Assembly: GCA_030522415.1 (NCBI GenBank)
Contig: CM060106.1
Location: forward strand, 30,858,485-30,922,484
Reading direction: 5' to 3'
DNA: 64,000 nt
Source of the DNA: Channallabes apus
Taxonomy: Eukaryota > Chordata > Actinopteri > Siluriformes > Clariidae
Shown here: positions 1 through 13,222 of the stretch, piece by piece
Numbering within the stretch: the stretch's first letter is position 1
Layout of the letters: each line of letters opens with the position of its first letter
The notes under the pieces: model-generated
Seen by the model: the letters and a program-made list of their open reading frames with translations, nothing else
Told to the model about the DNA's origin: nothing
Database searches by the model: none
Made by a program: the position numbers and the translations under genes

Positions 1-791
1 ATGTCTCATTACAACCCCGGTGCCAATAACTCCATTGCATCATTCCACATATCTCTGCCTCAAACCGTCCCACCAGAGGCTAATCTCTTATTGAGAATAA
101 TGGTAGAATTAGCATCTGTGAGGCTGAATAGGACACAATAGTACATCTCACTGACAGTTATATGGGTTGACTGCTCTGGGGCACAGAGAGCGAAAGAGAG
201 AGAGAGGGAGAGAGACTTTATACTTTGCAGCCTTTGAGTTAGACAGCGGAAGAAAAAAAAAGCAAGGATATGAAACAAAAACCTCTGGGCTGCACTTGGC
301 ACTGTGCTGAGCTTTAGCTTTCCTGTTTGTTTTGTTCCAGCATGTTTTCTTGTTATTATTATTTCCATATAATTTATTATTTTTTTTTTTTACTTTCTCA
401 CACTCGGGCAGTCTGCATCCGTATGCACTGATGATTTCCCACCGTCCAGTCTTTCAATACGTTTTGGGAAACAGGGGGATTATACACAGGGGCTCCTTGA
501 GGCTGATGGTGGTCTTACTATTTGATTACTTTCTTTTCCTCTCTCTCACGCACAGACAGGGAGTAAAGACTGACCATTGGTGGGAAAGAGATACAGACGG
601 GGATAGTGTGAGGGTGTCTGTTTGTGTGGTATCAGCCTGGGTAGGATGGGATGCTTTGATAGCACAATGATAGTCCGAGTCCTGAGCTGCAGCTGCCTTA
701 GTGTGTTCGTTGGTCCAACGCCATGCGATATTGCCAGAACAGAGGAGCGACTCAAGACGTCTGGCTAGCTGCTTGTTCACACTCCCTCTAC

Positions 792-793
<2 letters not shown>

Positions 794-834
<41 letters not shown>
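794..834. repeat. (ATT)n microsatellite
   Basis: Thirteen or so uninterrupted ATT units, read directly. Confidence 0.95.
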
Positions 835-989
835 CTATGCTCCTGTATCTGCTCAGGGACACTTTTCTATTTAGGAGCTGTCAGAGCGTGCGGCAGCATA
901 CGCAAACCTGACACGTTTCAGAGTGCACTAAGCTGGATTTGCAGCATATTTAGGGAAAGGTTGCGAACAATAATCTGCACTTTTAATGC

Positions 990-1030
<41 letters not shown>
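990..1030. repeat. (TG)n microsatellite
   Basis: About twenty TG units, read directly. Confidence 0.95.
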
Positions 1031-1031
<1 letters not shown>

Positions 1032-2114
1032 ATGAGACAATTCACAAATCTGTTTTTGTGATATGCTGATGGGTTTTTAAAAAAAGCAGTTTTCTGGCCT
1101 CCTGGGAACTTTAGAAATTATTCCAAATAAACTGTAGTGCCTTTTGCATTTGCCTTCCTTTTCCATTTATGTGTACAAACATGGCAGAACCCACTTAACC
1201 AGCTAGCAAGCTCTGACAGGCGTATGCATACGTCAGATAAAAAGAGCAGATAAGTGCGTGCTCATTTTTCGCCCCGCTCTCAATGCTGAGTTCTCATTAG
1301 GTTTAGAACAAGATTCGAGTCTCCAGTGACCATAACAGGTCCTGATGTCAACGCTGTTCAACTGCTAAAACAGAACAGTTGTGGGCTTTTTTTTTTTCAA
1401 GGATTTTATGTCATCAACCTAACATATTTGAGGTCATATATGATGTGCCATGTGTTACTAAGAAGAAAATTCTATGAATTTAAAAAACTGGTTTTACATT
1501 ATGTGAATTGAAATAAAAATAGACAAAATAACGACATAGTAATTTAAACTATTCATAACAAAATAATAGGGACAGGAGTCAAAAAGCACCTCCCGATACA
1601 ATATTATCACAATGCCTATGTGATTTATACAGCGATTTTGTAAGTATGTACATTTTTTTTTGTTACAATTCTAAACAAACATAGCAAATAATTAGCTCGT
1701 TCCGTACAGAATGCTAGTCTGTGGGAATAGTTTAGAGTGTGCCATCTGCAGGATTAAAGAGGAACAGCAGTTTCCTCATTTTATCGCATTTTATGCTATA
1801 CAGTATATGAATTGTTACACAAAATAATCACGATACATCACTGAACCGATCCACACCCCCACCCCATCTCTACATCTCGACTGTGAAGCCCAATTCCCAC
1901 TTTTATGATTTTTGCTACATTTTTCTATTGTTTAAAAATTGCAGCTTGCCATGACTCTGACACACTCTGACATCAGCCCTGCCATGGCTCTGAAATGCTT
2001 TTAACCCAGTAGTTCAAAAAGCCATGGGAAAGTTGACCGATTGAAGGACAATTAATTAAAAATAGTTCTTGGGAGTGTTAAAAGGGTCTACAGATCACTA
2101 CAGAGAGACCTGAG

Positions 2115-4310
2115 ACAGGGCTTGACATTGGCACCCGCCCAACCGCCAAATGCGGGTAAAATTTGGCTGTGGAGGGTAATAACTTTAGTCTCACTAGCCA
2201 CTTTGGCGGGTAGTTTATTCTTTGGTATGACAATATATTTTTGTTGTAGTTTTCTCTAAAGGCATCTGATATAATAAACGCATTGCAACGTAATATTACT
2301 TGCATAAAACTCCCATTCGCACATGCATTGCGCGCGCACACACCTTTACTTCCTGTTTGGTGTGTGTGTATCATTTCCTTAAAGGGCTATTGCTTCTCAA
2401 CAGGATGAGAATGTTTGCCCCTTTCGCATAGGTTATTTACTGATTATATATATAAAAAAAGTAATCACTATTAAAATCTATTTAGATTTCATGTTGAATG
2501 ATAGAAAATTCATCAATTGATTGAATTACCTCACACTATACAGAGTCAACACAACAAGATCGACCAGAGTCCATTGTCCTAACTCAGAATTCTGATATAA
2601 TACATAATGAATAATAATACCTGATAATAGTACACAACACACTAAAATGATAAATGTTCTGAGTAGGGCTGCAACTAACGATTATTTTGATAATCGATTA
2701 GTTGGTCGATTTCTTTTTCGATTAATCGATTAATCAGATAAATAAGTGACCGCTTTAATTTGCTGTTTTGCTTAACAATATAAAACCATAAATCAGGGTA
2801 TTATTTATGTATAAAACTAAAGTTTAAAAAATGCAATGGCCACAGAGTATAATCTTTAATTTTGACATTTAAACCTTAGTTTATGTAAATCAACATTCTT
2901 TTTTAACAATAATTGCAGATGGCAAGTTAACAGTGTTGATACGGTGTATGTGTGTGTTATATATATATATATAAAATACACACATATATATACACATATA
3001 TACACACACATACATACATACACACACAGAGTAGTTTAAAAAAATACACTGACATATTCAGTTGTTAAGAATGACCTCAATTTTAAATTCTCTTAAATTA
3101 ATTCAACTGAATAAGAAGAAGAATAGACTTCTAGATTATTATGATATTATTTTTAATGAAAGTGTCTCTTGCTACATCCTTGTCACGGTTTATACATTAT
3201 TTCGATCCTCTCGGGTATTTTATCCTTTTTTGTTGTCTCAATAAATAAATAAAAATATTTTATAGACCATTTTGCTATACTAGACATTCTTGTAATACGG
3301 CGACGTGGGGAGAGAAAAAATGGCCGCTACTGGGTTCACTGTTTATTTTGCCCTTTTCCCGCATTTCCCTCTGTATAGCCTGTAGGATGATGGGATATAT
3401 CCGGTCCTCCGAGGTGTAAACTGAACGTGAAGAAAACGCACTAGAAGTGTTTTTCTTGCGTTCGTTGGGATTTGAACACCAAGAAAAAGCTGCATGCAAC
3501 GTTTTTTTTTTTTTTTTACTCCGTATAACCGCGCAGCCGGACAAACTCACATCACCAAAGCCCGTGTGAACTCTCTCACTGACTCCTTTTTTTTTTAGTC
3601 ATGGCCAATTCCTCCCCGTCGCTAGGGGCTCCCACATGTGTAGAAAACCCTCGGCGCTTCATCTGCGCTCACCGGACACTACGAACGGCAGAAAACCGCT
3701 CGATTTTAACGCCCGATAAGAGGTGTTAACTGTAAATTGCTCCCATACCTTGGAGGATTTGGGGCGCGCGCTTTTTCCTGCAAACGCTTCTGTAACCTCC
3801 ATTGCGCGAGCGACTGTGTATCTGTGTGTCTTGTGTCCTCAGTAACGTGAGCAGCCCAACTAATCGATAACGGCATTCGTTGACAACGAATTTCATTATC
3901 GATAATTATCGATTTTATCGATTAGTTGTTGCAGCCCTAGTTCTGAGTTACTGTATTTTTAATATCAGAATGAGTTCAGTTGTACTGAATCTGTTATTTT
4001 TCATTTTCATGTGGTAAGAGGCTTGGCTTGAATTTAAGTTCAATAAGCAGAATATACTGTTCATGTTTGCATGTTTTTATATTGGGAGCTATCTTAACAG
4101 TACTGAATACTTGACTACTACTATAGTGATACAGTGTATGATGTCATTTATAAGTAAATCTAGATCTAACAAACATTAACGTATCATGGTGAAGAAAAAA
4201 CTGCGATTTTCTGGTAACAAAATTGTGGCTAGTAAAAAGGCTGAATGGCGAGTGACTCCGGAAATCCACTAGCCACATTGACCAGTGAGCAAAAAAGTTA
4301 ATGACCTGAG
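2115..4310. mobile_element. Older DNA transposon relic, split by a hAT insertion
   Basis: Sequence near 2117-2250 (beginning CAGGGCTTGACATT, with 'actagccactttggcggg') and the opposite-strand sequence at about 4225-4310 ('ctagccacattgaccagtgagc', 'gttaatgacctgag') look like the two ends of one element in inverted orientation. The younger hAT copy at 2664-3939 lies between them. The ends are diverged and no target duplication was found, so the boundaries are approximate. Confidence 0.35.
2664..3939. mobile_element. hAT-type DNA transposon, non-autonomous, intact ends
   Basis: The element begins TAGGGCTGCAACTAA and ends with its inverse, TTGCAGCCCTA. It is flanked by a perfect 8-bp duplication (gttctgag at 2656-2663 and 3940-3947). 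Eight-base duplications are diagnostic of the hAT superfamily. Subterminal sequence is rich in TAATCGATTA palindromes at both ends. No transposase frame is present in the 1276 bp, so mobility would depend on an enzyme made elsewhere. An AT/ACAT microsatellite sits at about 2958-3028. Confidence 0.85.
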
Positions 4311-5341
4311 ATGACAAAGTGGTCTTATACATAAAAGTAGCTCCACCAAAATTGTCAAAAAGTGAGCTAAGCTTAATGCTGGTGTTTTTACTGCGTGCAT
4401 TTGAATTTAAACAGATTCTTTAATTAATTTTTACCAACAAAAAATTATAGTGTCCATATATAGTACTTTTCTAGGACAATTAATATACAGTATATTGGAG
4501 ATTTAGTATATTGCAAAATAATTTTTTTAGTATATCAAGGGGATTGATTGATTGATTGATTGATTGGAAACCCCAGCGGAGATATGCTGCTCTGTGCATG
4601 ATGTGCAATCTGCTGTTAAGTATTAGTTTTAAAAATGAAATTTTAAACTGAAAACATGTTGAGACAAATGCCCCACAAAGCAAGCCCAGACATGGCACAG
4701 AGGGTCGAGTAAAAGATCCAAAATCGCTCAGACCCAACACATCATACAACACCAAGCAGTAAAATAGCAGAAGTTCCTGCCATTGACGAAAGCAATAGAC
4801 ATGCTGGCGCAGTCATTGCATAGCCAGAGGACACACACAAACTCATATAATATCAAGGCCAGGAGAAATCCACCACGCAAGCTTGAGTCTAGAGCTCAAC
4901 AGGCAAGCCGCGGACAACTTTATGAAAAACAAAAAAAAAGATAGTGTCCCTCTTGTTCATAACAGTTTTTGTATTTCATTTGCAGTTGCATGTGTAATAC
5001 AAGTCAATAAAACGGTTTCCAGAACATCAGAATATTAACTTTTATTCTGTTCGTCATTATGCTGTTGTATTCATATATAGAGAACCATCTCTGATGCCGC
5101 TATGTTATTTGTCAGTGTTTATGATTTTTAGTTATGCTGCTGCCCAAATAGAATGTAATATATCTGAAATATAAATAAACTGTATACACAGAGGATGAAA
5201 AAAGTCCTCACATTCCTTATGAAACCAAAGTACATCATGTCAGGTAATTTTCCAATGTCAAATAGCAAATGAAAAAAATGCAAGAGAAAAACAAAAATAA
5301 AAGCTGTGAACGTATATCTTTCAAAGCAGCATAAAGGCGCT
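4311..5341. other. No feature recognised
   Basis: AT-rich sequence with a short (GATT)n run at about 4543-4565. I see no gene and no clear transposon ends. Confidence 0.5.
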
Positions 5342-5545
5342 CATAACGTTGGAATGGTAGTGTAGTGGTTAGAACTGTCGCCTTGCACCTCCAGGGTTCG
5401 GGTTCGATTCCTGCATTCCCAAAAATGACCTGTAGTGTGTGAATGATTGTGTGTATGTGTGGTTGTCCTGCCTTGTGCCCTAAATCTACTGGGATAGGCT
5501 CCAGGCCCCCCTGTGACCCTGTATACAGGATTAAGCAGTATATAT
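5342..5545 (+). mobile_element. tRNA-derived SINE, + orientation
   Basis: The head resembles a tRNA with a pol III A box (GTAGTGGTTAGAACTGTCGCC) and a B box (GGGTTCGATTCC, about 5399-5410). The body 'cctgtagtgtgtgaatg ... gggataggctccaggccccc' recurs many times in this window. This copy lacks the middle of the body present in the 45.6-kb copy. Confidence 0.75.
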
Positions 5546-5770
5546 GATGCGTGTTTATTCCAATCTTCCTTGCAAAACTTGTCCAAATTGTCTGTACACA
5601 GGTTTTCAATAAACCTAGATTTTGAGTTTGACTTGCCCATGCATAAATTAGGCTGGAAAATAAAAATTGTCAGTTGTTTACCAAAAGACCACCATTTTTT
5701 CATTTTTGTTTGTTTTTTGTCAAAATGTAGTGATATTTGGAGCCATTCATGATTCTATGACTAATAACCA

Positions 5771-6272
5771 GTTTTGCGGGACGTTACTTTTTAAAGTAAC
5801 TAATTACATTACAAATTTACTGTCATTACAAAGTAAACAGTTACATTTCAGCATTTCCTTCTGATAAAAGTAACTTGTTAGAGTACTTGTCCACTGCAGA
5901 AAATTAAAACCTTTGTGATTCCTCATGCATGTTGTTTTAGTCAAGACCTTCATAATTCTTCTACCATCATCACTCAGTGAAGTTTGTCCAATAATCTGTT
6001 AACTACTAACAGCAGGAATAACAGAGGGCGGAACGGGTTATCGAGGGTGGGGGTGGGGCTTGTAGGACGACTTTCACACACCCATGCACACACACTAACG
6101 GAATCAATTCAGTTTGGCTCATGGATTACATACATTGTCTGAATAACGGATTACATTTTTGAAAATATTACTAAATACTTAACTAAGTATTTAAATGGCG
6201 GACCTAACGCAGTAGATTACTCGTTACATCAAAAAAGTAATCCAAGTACTCTAACTTTGTAACACCCAACAA
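5771..6272. mobile_element. Non-autonomous DNA transposon, copy 1 of a two-copy family
   Basis: The right end reads, on the minus strand, GTTGGGTGTTACAAAGTTAG. The left end contains the related TTACTTTTTAAAGTAAC. A second copy lies inverted at 59953-60361 and shares the terminal 'gttgggtgt..agagtacttggattac' and an internal 'gtcgtcctacaagccccat' block. There is no coding capacity. The termini resemble hAT-type elements common in fish, but I see no clean target duplication. Confidence 0.6.
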
Positions 6273-7071
6273 TGCTAATAATGCTGTCTAGGTAATTCTT
6301 AAACCTACAGTATAGTAGTTTAGAAGATGTGAAAGTTAATCAAGATCATGCTCAGGTATTAACGTTTCTAAATAAGGACTAAGGGGGTGCATATACAGAA
6401 ACACTGTTTTTTGTCAGTTTGATCTGAATGACAGGGAAGTGTGTAATAGCTATCCGTCCCACCAAGGAAAAAACAACAACCAATTATTCTCTCTTGGACT
6501 CCTGACCAAGGGTGGCTGCAGTTTTAAACTCAGTATCTATTAGGAGTGTGTTATCTTCTACTCAGGAGCATTCAGACTGTTCCATGTGTTATATCAGTTT
6601 TTCCTTTTGATCCACCTGACTGCCTGGTTTCACACACCATTAAATTCATGCTCTGTATTTCTAATGTCGTCCCACATTTCGGGAATCTTGTCATTTTAAA
6701 CCTACATTATTGTGTTGTTGGTAAGTCAAAGATAATTAGTGTAATCATGACAAAGTATTAATTTGTCCTTTGATCGCACTGTTGCCTGCTTGCTCCATGT
6801 AACCTAATTAATTATTATGTCCCATGAATAGCAACAAGAGTAAATCTAGACATTAATTAAAAGTACAGTAGGTCAGGATCATATTGTCCCAGTGAAGCTG
6901 TTTAATGAATGCCCAAGTCATTACACATGAATTTGAACTACGAATAGAGCACCATAGGACATAAAATTCCAACTGCTCCAATTATACAAATTGCAATAAT
7001 AATCTGTAGACAGTTAAATCTTTAGTCTTTGCTCAGGAATGGCATTTTATTTTAAGTGGGAAATAAGAGCA
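6273..7071. other. No feature recognised
   Basis: AT-rich sequence without a gene, repeat array or transposon ends that I can support. Confidence 0.5.
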
Positions 7072-7079
7072 CTACATTG

Positions 7080-7902
7080 TAGGGATGTAACGGTATCAAA
7101 ACTTGACGGTACGGTAATACCTTGGTATGAATGGCACGGTACGGTATTTATTGAATCATTTACAGGAAAAACAAAACTAATGAAGAGACTCGAAAAAAGT
7201 GCCAGAAGTGTTTATTAAACAGTATACATGAACACTGAACATATCAATGGCATACAAATTAACCATCTATCTGTAGACTTTGAAACAGAAACTTAAATTT
7301 TTAAATTTTAATAACAAAACATTATTAAACCATGTAAACCATGCCTACTTATTGCAGCTGGCCCATGTGCTGAATGAGTATTTGAAAACACTCACCTCAT
7401 TCACTCACTTATTCAGACAGAGACAGGATTTTTTCTCCCCTTTCTTGTTTCTTTTCATAGAGAAACCGAAATGACTCGCTAAAACCTATAGGTCTTCTGA
7501 GAAAAGTTTGCTCAGGCGAATGGAGCGAACGGGAGGTACTGGGAACTACAATTCCCATCAGCCCAGGCGTGACCATCATCCTTTGCGGTCTGTTGTCGCT
7601 ACAGATAAAGTAATGCGGAAATGGCGGGTGCTGCTATTAGCGGCGAAGGAAAAGAGATGGAAAAAGTAATCATTACGGAGTAAGCGGGTTTTAAATCGGA
7701 TGTGTAGCGACAACAGACCGCAAAGGATGATGGTCATGCCTGGGCTGATGGGAATTGTAGTTCCCGCTACCTCCCGTTCGCTCCATTCGCCTGAGCAAAC
7801 TTTTCTCAGGAGACCTATCATTTTACCGTCATGCGACCACGGTATTATCGAAATAAAGTGTTATTGCGGTACGACGGTATTTACAATACCGTTACATCCC
7901 TA
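7080..7902. mobile_element. hAT-like non-autonomous element with nested hairpin
   Basis: The ends are exact inverses (TAGGGATGTAACGGTA... and ...TACCGTTACATCCCTA). The flanks ctacattg (7072-7079) and ctacatta (7903-7910) match at 7 of 8 positions, which fits a hAT-type 8-bp duplication with one later mutation. Repeated 'acggtacggta' lies just inside the ends. The interior has a long palindrome at 7488-7818. No transposase frame is present. Confidence 0.8.
7488..7818. repeat. 116-bp inverted repeat with a 99-bp loop
   Basis: Positions 7488-7603 and 7703-7818 are reverse complements with only about four or five mismatches in 116 bp. Each arm contains 'gaactacaattcccatcagc' or its complement. 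The two overlapping ORFs on opposite strands here are a by-product of the palindrome. Confidence 0.9.
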
Positions 7903-7910
7903 CTACATTA

Positions 7911-9159
7911 TCTTGTAAAATTGTTGACTTGTAAACTTAACGATTATTTAAATCTTTGGTTCTAAGGTTCAAGGTTAATTAAACTTGTACTCTAAATGAA
8001 CCTTTAAGTCTCTCATGAGGGTTGCAAAAACCCACCTAAAAATACTATTATTTTAAGTTAATTTCAGTGATTTCAAGTTCAGTGAAATATGTCACAGAAA
8101 TGAGGCATACATCTATGAAGACGTCCCTAGTGGAAGTGATGCGCAGTTAAAATTGGGATCGATGTTACAAAGGTGATATTACCCCTAGGCTATTTGGACA
8201 GATTTCATCCTTTTTACTTTGCTGGCTACAAACTTGAATAGGAATTAGAAATTAAAACATGTTTTACCATCTCTGTAAAGTATGAGTAATTGATCTGTTT
8301 TGCTGCACACCTGCTGACACTTTAAATAATAAAAAAAAGATTCATAAGCTGAATTTGAATATCACACTGAGGTTTTTTTATGCACAAAGAATCTTTAGAG
8401 TTTGTAAAGAAAATGCGAACATGCAGTTATTACAAATCATTTCACAGACACATGTACTGTATAAATAACAGACAGACATTATAACATGAATATTATTGTA
8501 ACAACTTGCATAGGTACTTCCCCTTTGGCACAAATACCACATAAGCACTGTATACAAAAAAAAAAGAATACTGGTGTTTAACAAATGTAGTAATTTTATG
8601 AAGTGTAGCATTTTTCAAACATTTCAACTACTTTTCTTATACATTCCAAACTAAAAATGGAAAATTGTGAATGGGACATGCTTTCTTCTGAAAAAATGTA
8701 TTGCTCCATAACAGCACCCACTCTTCAATGTGTTTTATATAGCAAAATCCTCAGTGTGAATTTACCACCCAAAGTGTTGATTTAACACTTAGTTTGTAAA
8801 AGTAAAAATATGGTAAGTAAAAACATATGCATTTTATTGCAAATTAAGTTATGTGGCTTATGCTTCCATTTTAATCTGCTGCCTTTTGTTATTAATTGCT
8901 GAATTAAATAGAATAGAAATAAAATAAAATATATATCATGTACAATATTGTATATTTTATACAATATTGTATTCTACAATCATCTTCATTGTTTAGTTTA
9001 ATTGTTAGTTTTAATGTGTTTTTGTGCAAAAAAAATGACCTGATCATAGCAGGTTTTAGTATTTGGCAAATACAATCTCAGATCAACAAATTCTAACTTT
9101 TTTAAAATTGTGTCATTATTTATTTAACAAACAAAAGAAAATCTAAAACGAAAAAAAAA
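7911..9159. other. Non-coding stretch
   Basis: No gene seen. Around 8742-8795 the sequence 'caaaatcctcagtgtgaa...gttgatttaacac' resembles a small transposon end common in fish, but no partner end was found. Confidence 0.45.
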
Positions 9160-9640
9160 AAAAGTTTGGACAGTACTAAGTACCTCCATGTATATTCAAC
9201 TTCAGCAGCAATAACATTAAGTAGTCGTTTCCTCTTTAACTTTCAGTCTTTCACACAGTGTGGAGGAATTCCTTCAGGTCATTGAGTTTTTGGGGAATTT
9301 GCACAGCTTTCTTAAGGTCCTGCCATTTCAGTTGGATTGAGGTCTGGACTTTTTTTTTTTTTTTCAGTCATCCTGATGTACATTTACTGTAGTTGGGATC
9401 ATTGTTCTGTTGAATGACCCATTTTCGACCAACCTTTAGCTGTCAGACAGATTCTCTGGCCTACAGCCTCCTGAGGTATGTGGAGTTCATAGTCGACTTA
9501 CTGACTGCAAGGTGCTCAGGTCCTTTGGCTGTAAAACATGCTCAAATCTTCACCCCACTACTAAATGTGCTTGGCAGTGGGTATGAGGTGTCTGTGCTGA
9601 AATGCTGTTTTGTTCTGGCCAAATATGTTACTGGGCACTA
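9160..9640 (-). mobile_element. Tc1-like transposon relic, 3' truncated
   Basis: Read on the minus strand, this resembles the C-terminal half of a Tc1-type transposase gene: the blocks around 'gggatcattgttctgttgaatgaccc' and 'tcatagtcgacttactgactgcaaggtg' are recognisable. The frame is broken by many substitutions, indels and a poly-T insertion at about 9351-9364. The N-terminal half and that terminal repeat are missing. Family recall only, not searched. Confidence 0.55.
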
Positions 9641-11734
9641 AGAACTCTGATCTGAGTTTCCATTATTTCTTATGGGGAAATTTGCTTTGATATACGAGTG
9701 CTTTGATATACAGTACAAGCACACTTTTGGAACGAATTATGCTCACAATCCAAAGTTTATCTATATTGTTTTTTTTTGAAAGTTTATTTGATTAAAAGTT
9801 AAAGCATCCTCGTCATTTCAGTATACTTTAATTACTCTTTCTTGGTAATTATACTTTAGTAATATATTACTTATTTTTACTCAAGTTAATTATGCAGGAT
9901 TTGTATCAAACAGTTATTTGGTTAATAACAAGCACTTAGGGGGATATAAAACTACCATAAAACAACTATTTAATACTCTATACGAACAATCCACTCTGTA
10001 GGCTAATCATTTGCAATAGTATATCAACAGATAATACTACTATTTTGTTATATATGTGACCCCAAAATCTGCTGTCTGCCCCACACACATCTACTGTACG
10101 GTTTGGGTGCCAATAACATTGACATTCACATTTGTTTTCAGGCTATAAAGCTTTGCCAACTTGGGCAGGAGAACACTGCATATCTACCAACATCCATTGT
10201 GAATAATTAGTGCTAATCTGACACAACCTGGAGAATTAAGGGCAAAACCAACTGCGAAAACAACTCACATTGTTTATTAGCATTAATTCAAACTGTGTAT
10301 ATTCTCGAACTATTCTACACTGTAATTATCTCTTTTTTTAGACATGCCGATTTGGAGCTTATCTCTTAGAAGCCTAAATTTCCTGCAAGAAATGTAGCAT
10401 TCCATACCAGGGATCCACCTACAATATGCCCTGTCTGACGTCGCGTCTTGAGTGACAGTTCTCCCGTCTTAAATTGGAACTAAACCATGGTGCCTGTTGT
10501 CTCTTTCTGTCATAATTGATTCCGAAATGTCTACACCTCACGTGTATGGCTGCTGTCAGAAAGCAGTATGTTTGGGTGTGTGTTTGTGTGTGTTTGGGTT
10601 GTAAGTGGAGATGGCTCAGGGAGGTCCCAGCAGTGCTGTAGGACTACTGTTCCCGAAAGTGCTTGAGGTTTTTCACTCTGTTGTTCTTTACTGTCTGCAG
10701 ACCAGCGGTGATGGTCTCCATGGGGTTGATTCTATGCTCAGTGCATGCTTTTTGTTCCTCAATCTACCAAATGAAATCCTTTATCTGTTCATTTATGGAC
10801 TACTCAGATTGTGCCTGTGCTGCTTAATGGTGCTGCTTCAAAATATCGCCAGCATTCATTTGAAAATATAGCTAATAAACCACTGGAAAGGCAGATTATT
10901 TGTGCTCTGACATAGGCATGGATGATTTATGAGCTATTCAAATAGATATTGAGCAAGCACTTATTATTTTGGTTTTTGATAAGAAATTAATCCATGTTTT
11001 TAGGGGAAATTATTAACATATTATAAAATGGCAGAGCTAACTAGATTCTAGAATGGCTATTATTTATGCATACAAAGATCTCTGATACTTTTTAAAGTGT
11101 TATCGGCATTTCAGAATTGAGCATGGAAATATTGTTATTGACCTGCAGGACTGCATGCAGCAATTTAGCTCTAACCAGCTTCGTCTAGCAGCTCTGATTA
11201 ATCATACATCTGTTCGATTTACCCCCGGCCTGTGTCAGGGGAATGTGGATTATTAGACCTTTTGGCTTGTTCTGATGGAGGTTAAATTTTGTATTTTTGC
11301 ATGCTTGTTATCTACATTAGTGTTATATTTAGACTTTAGTTTAATAATTATTTGTTTCAGTTCTTTTTCTGGGAGAATATCGTCCTCTTTAGCCATGAGC
11401 TTTATCCATGAGCATGTAAGAAAGGAATGCAGGTTCTATAATACAGTACATGTACGCTGGTCATGTTTGACTTTATATATACTGTAGTATATGCCGGAGC
11501 ATGGTGGAAGTTTTTCAAGCGGCCAAAAAGATCGCCTCTAAAAGACTTTTTTGATAATTTTGTCATAATCTTTATTTGTTGATATTTTTCTCATTAAAGT
11601 TTAAAAAAATCTAAACTGTCTTTACCATTGGGTAGACAAATTATAAGTGTATTATCGAGTACACTTGGTAAGTAAAACCGCAACCACCTTTGCATATTAC
11701 CATTTTATGTTTCCTTGGAAGCCTGAGTTTATTG
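9641..11734. other. Non-coding stretch
   Basis: No gene recognised. At 9655-9760 'cttatggggaaatttgctttgatatacgagtg' resembles a widespread fish repeat. The rest appears unique and AT-rich. ORFs here lack family features and splice context. Confidence 0.45.
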
Positions 11735-12262
11735 CACATTGGTGGCTCAGTGGTAGGTTTCTTGCCTGCCGTGCTGAATGCTAGGGGTCAATTCCCACCG
11801 AAACCCCAGCCCCTGGATGCCCAGGGAACAGGTGGAGGAATATCTGGAGAGGTGGAGGTACGCTCTGGAAAGCAGAGGGATGAAGGTTAGCCGTAGCAAG
11901 ACAGAATACATGTGTGTGAGTGAGAGTAACTTATGTGGAACGGTAAGGCTACAGGGAACAGAGGTACAGTAAAGAGGGTGCAGGACTTTAACTACTTAGG
12001 GTCAACGGTCCAGAGCAACAGAGAGTGTGGAATGGAGGTGAAGAGGCAGGTACAGGCAGGTTGGAATGGGTGGAGAAAAGTGTCAGGTGTGTTATGTGAC
12101 AAAAGAGTATCAGCGAGAGTGAAAGGAAAGGTGTACAGGACAGTGGTGAGACCAGCGATGCTCCACGGCTTAGAGACAGTGGAACTGAAGAAAAGACAGG
12201 AGTCTCAGATGGATTGCTGTGGCGACCCCTCAATGGGAGCAGCCCCGAAAGACTAACAACAA
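11735..12262 (+). mobile_element. tRNA-like head joined to an RTE-type LINE 3' fragment
   Basis: A pol III-like head (GGTGGCTCAGTGGTAGG at about 11741, GGGGTCAATTCCC at about 11785) is followed by the 3' part of an RTE-type reverse transcriptase gene. In two overlapping frames the text encodes 'EYLERWRYALESRGMKVSRS', 'FNYLGSTVQSN' and 'KVYRTVVRPAMLHGLETV', a typical region downstream of the RT catalytic core. After 'KKRQE' about 100 residues seem deleted, and the copy ends in 'ggcgacccctcaatgggagcagcc', a 3'-end type seen in RTE LINEs. It is dead, with at least one frameshift near 11950. Confidence 0.6.
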
Positions 12263-13222
12263 CTTGGAGGACAAATTTGCAAATCAAGGAAGTATGTATG
12301 TAGATGTGTAAACGCTTTGTAAGCAGTTCAGTCTCCCAGTACAGTTACAGTGTGATGTGTTAGTTCTACTAAAACTAGAGTTTTTAAATAAATGTAAACA
12401 TTAGTATGTGTGGCTTAGCACACCCAGTCAATGTGGTTGGGAGTCGAGCTTCTGCTTCATGTATAAATCCATAAAACCGGCCCAGACACACTATACTGTA
12501 CATGCTCCACAGCTCCCATCCCAGGCTTTGACCGAGAAATTAAACAAAATGCCCAATAGCTGAGGAAGCCACTATTACGGCGGTGTTGTCTGCCTTCAAA
12601 TAACACCATAATCACAAGGGGTAGATACCGTGCATCTCATTTCTACAGAAAGTAACGTGTACAGCAAAGCATACAAAATTTACAGTACTGTACATTTTTT
12701 CATGTTTTCACTGCTTGATGGCTGCCAGTTTACAGATAGCTAACTTGTTTAACTGCTTGTCATATGTGATGTAATAGGTCAACCAGGAATACGATACTAA
12801 CAAGTTGACAGGGGTAATATCACCACCTATCGTAGTGGAGTTGAACATACTGTACTTTGGTCAATAAATAGATTTTTCTGCCATGCTTGTACTGTATAAT
12901 GGGACAAGAAGTCACCCAATTACATGGCCTCGTCAAGCTATAGCCATAGCTCAGCTTAGTTGTGCATGTAAATGTACAGCATGCAGAAGAGTTAATATTC
13001 TTAATATAGATTCTATAGAACGGGAAAAATGCATTTGGTTACTTACTGTAGTTAAATTCTTTTGTTTGGTGATTCATGTATTGCCACATCGTCATAGATC
13101 ATTGTCAGAATAATTTATATATAATTAGTTTTTTATTTATACTGTATATATGATTGAGTTTGGTGTGGTAACATGTTGCTTTTCCTCTATAATACTGAAG
13201 TTGGTCCAATCTAAACTATTCA
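12263..13222. other. No feature recognised
   Basis: Non-coding, with no repeat structure that I can support. Confidence 0.45.

Larger units (their letters stand above)
1..2114. other. Non-coding intronic stretch with microsatellites
   Basis: No supported gene. Short ORFs are low-complexity or lack any recognisable family. The stretch holds an (ATT)n run at 794-834, a (TG)n run at 990-1030, a purine-rich GA run near 186-215 and scattered poly-T. Nothing resembling a cadherin exon was seen. Confidence 0.6.

Noticed and set aside
7576..7918. Opposite-strand ORFs of 81 and 72 residues
   Set aside because: Both are generated by the 116-bp palindrome and have no known motif.
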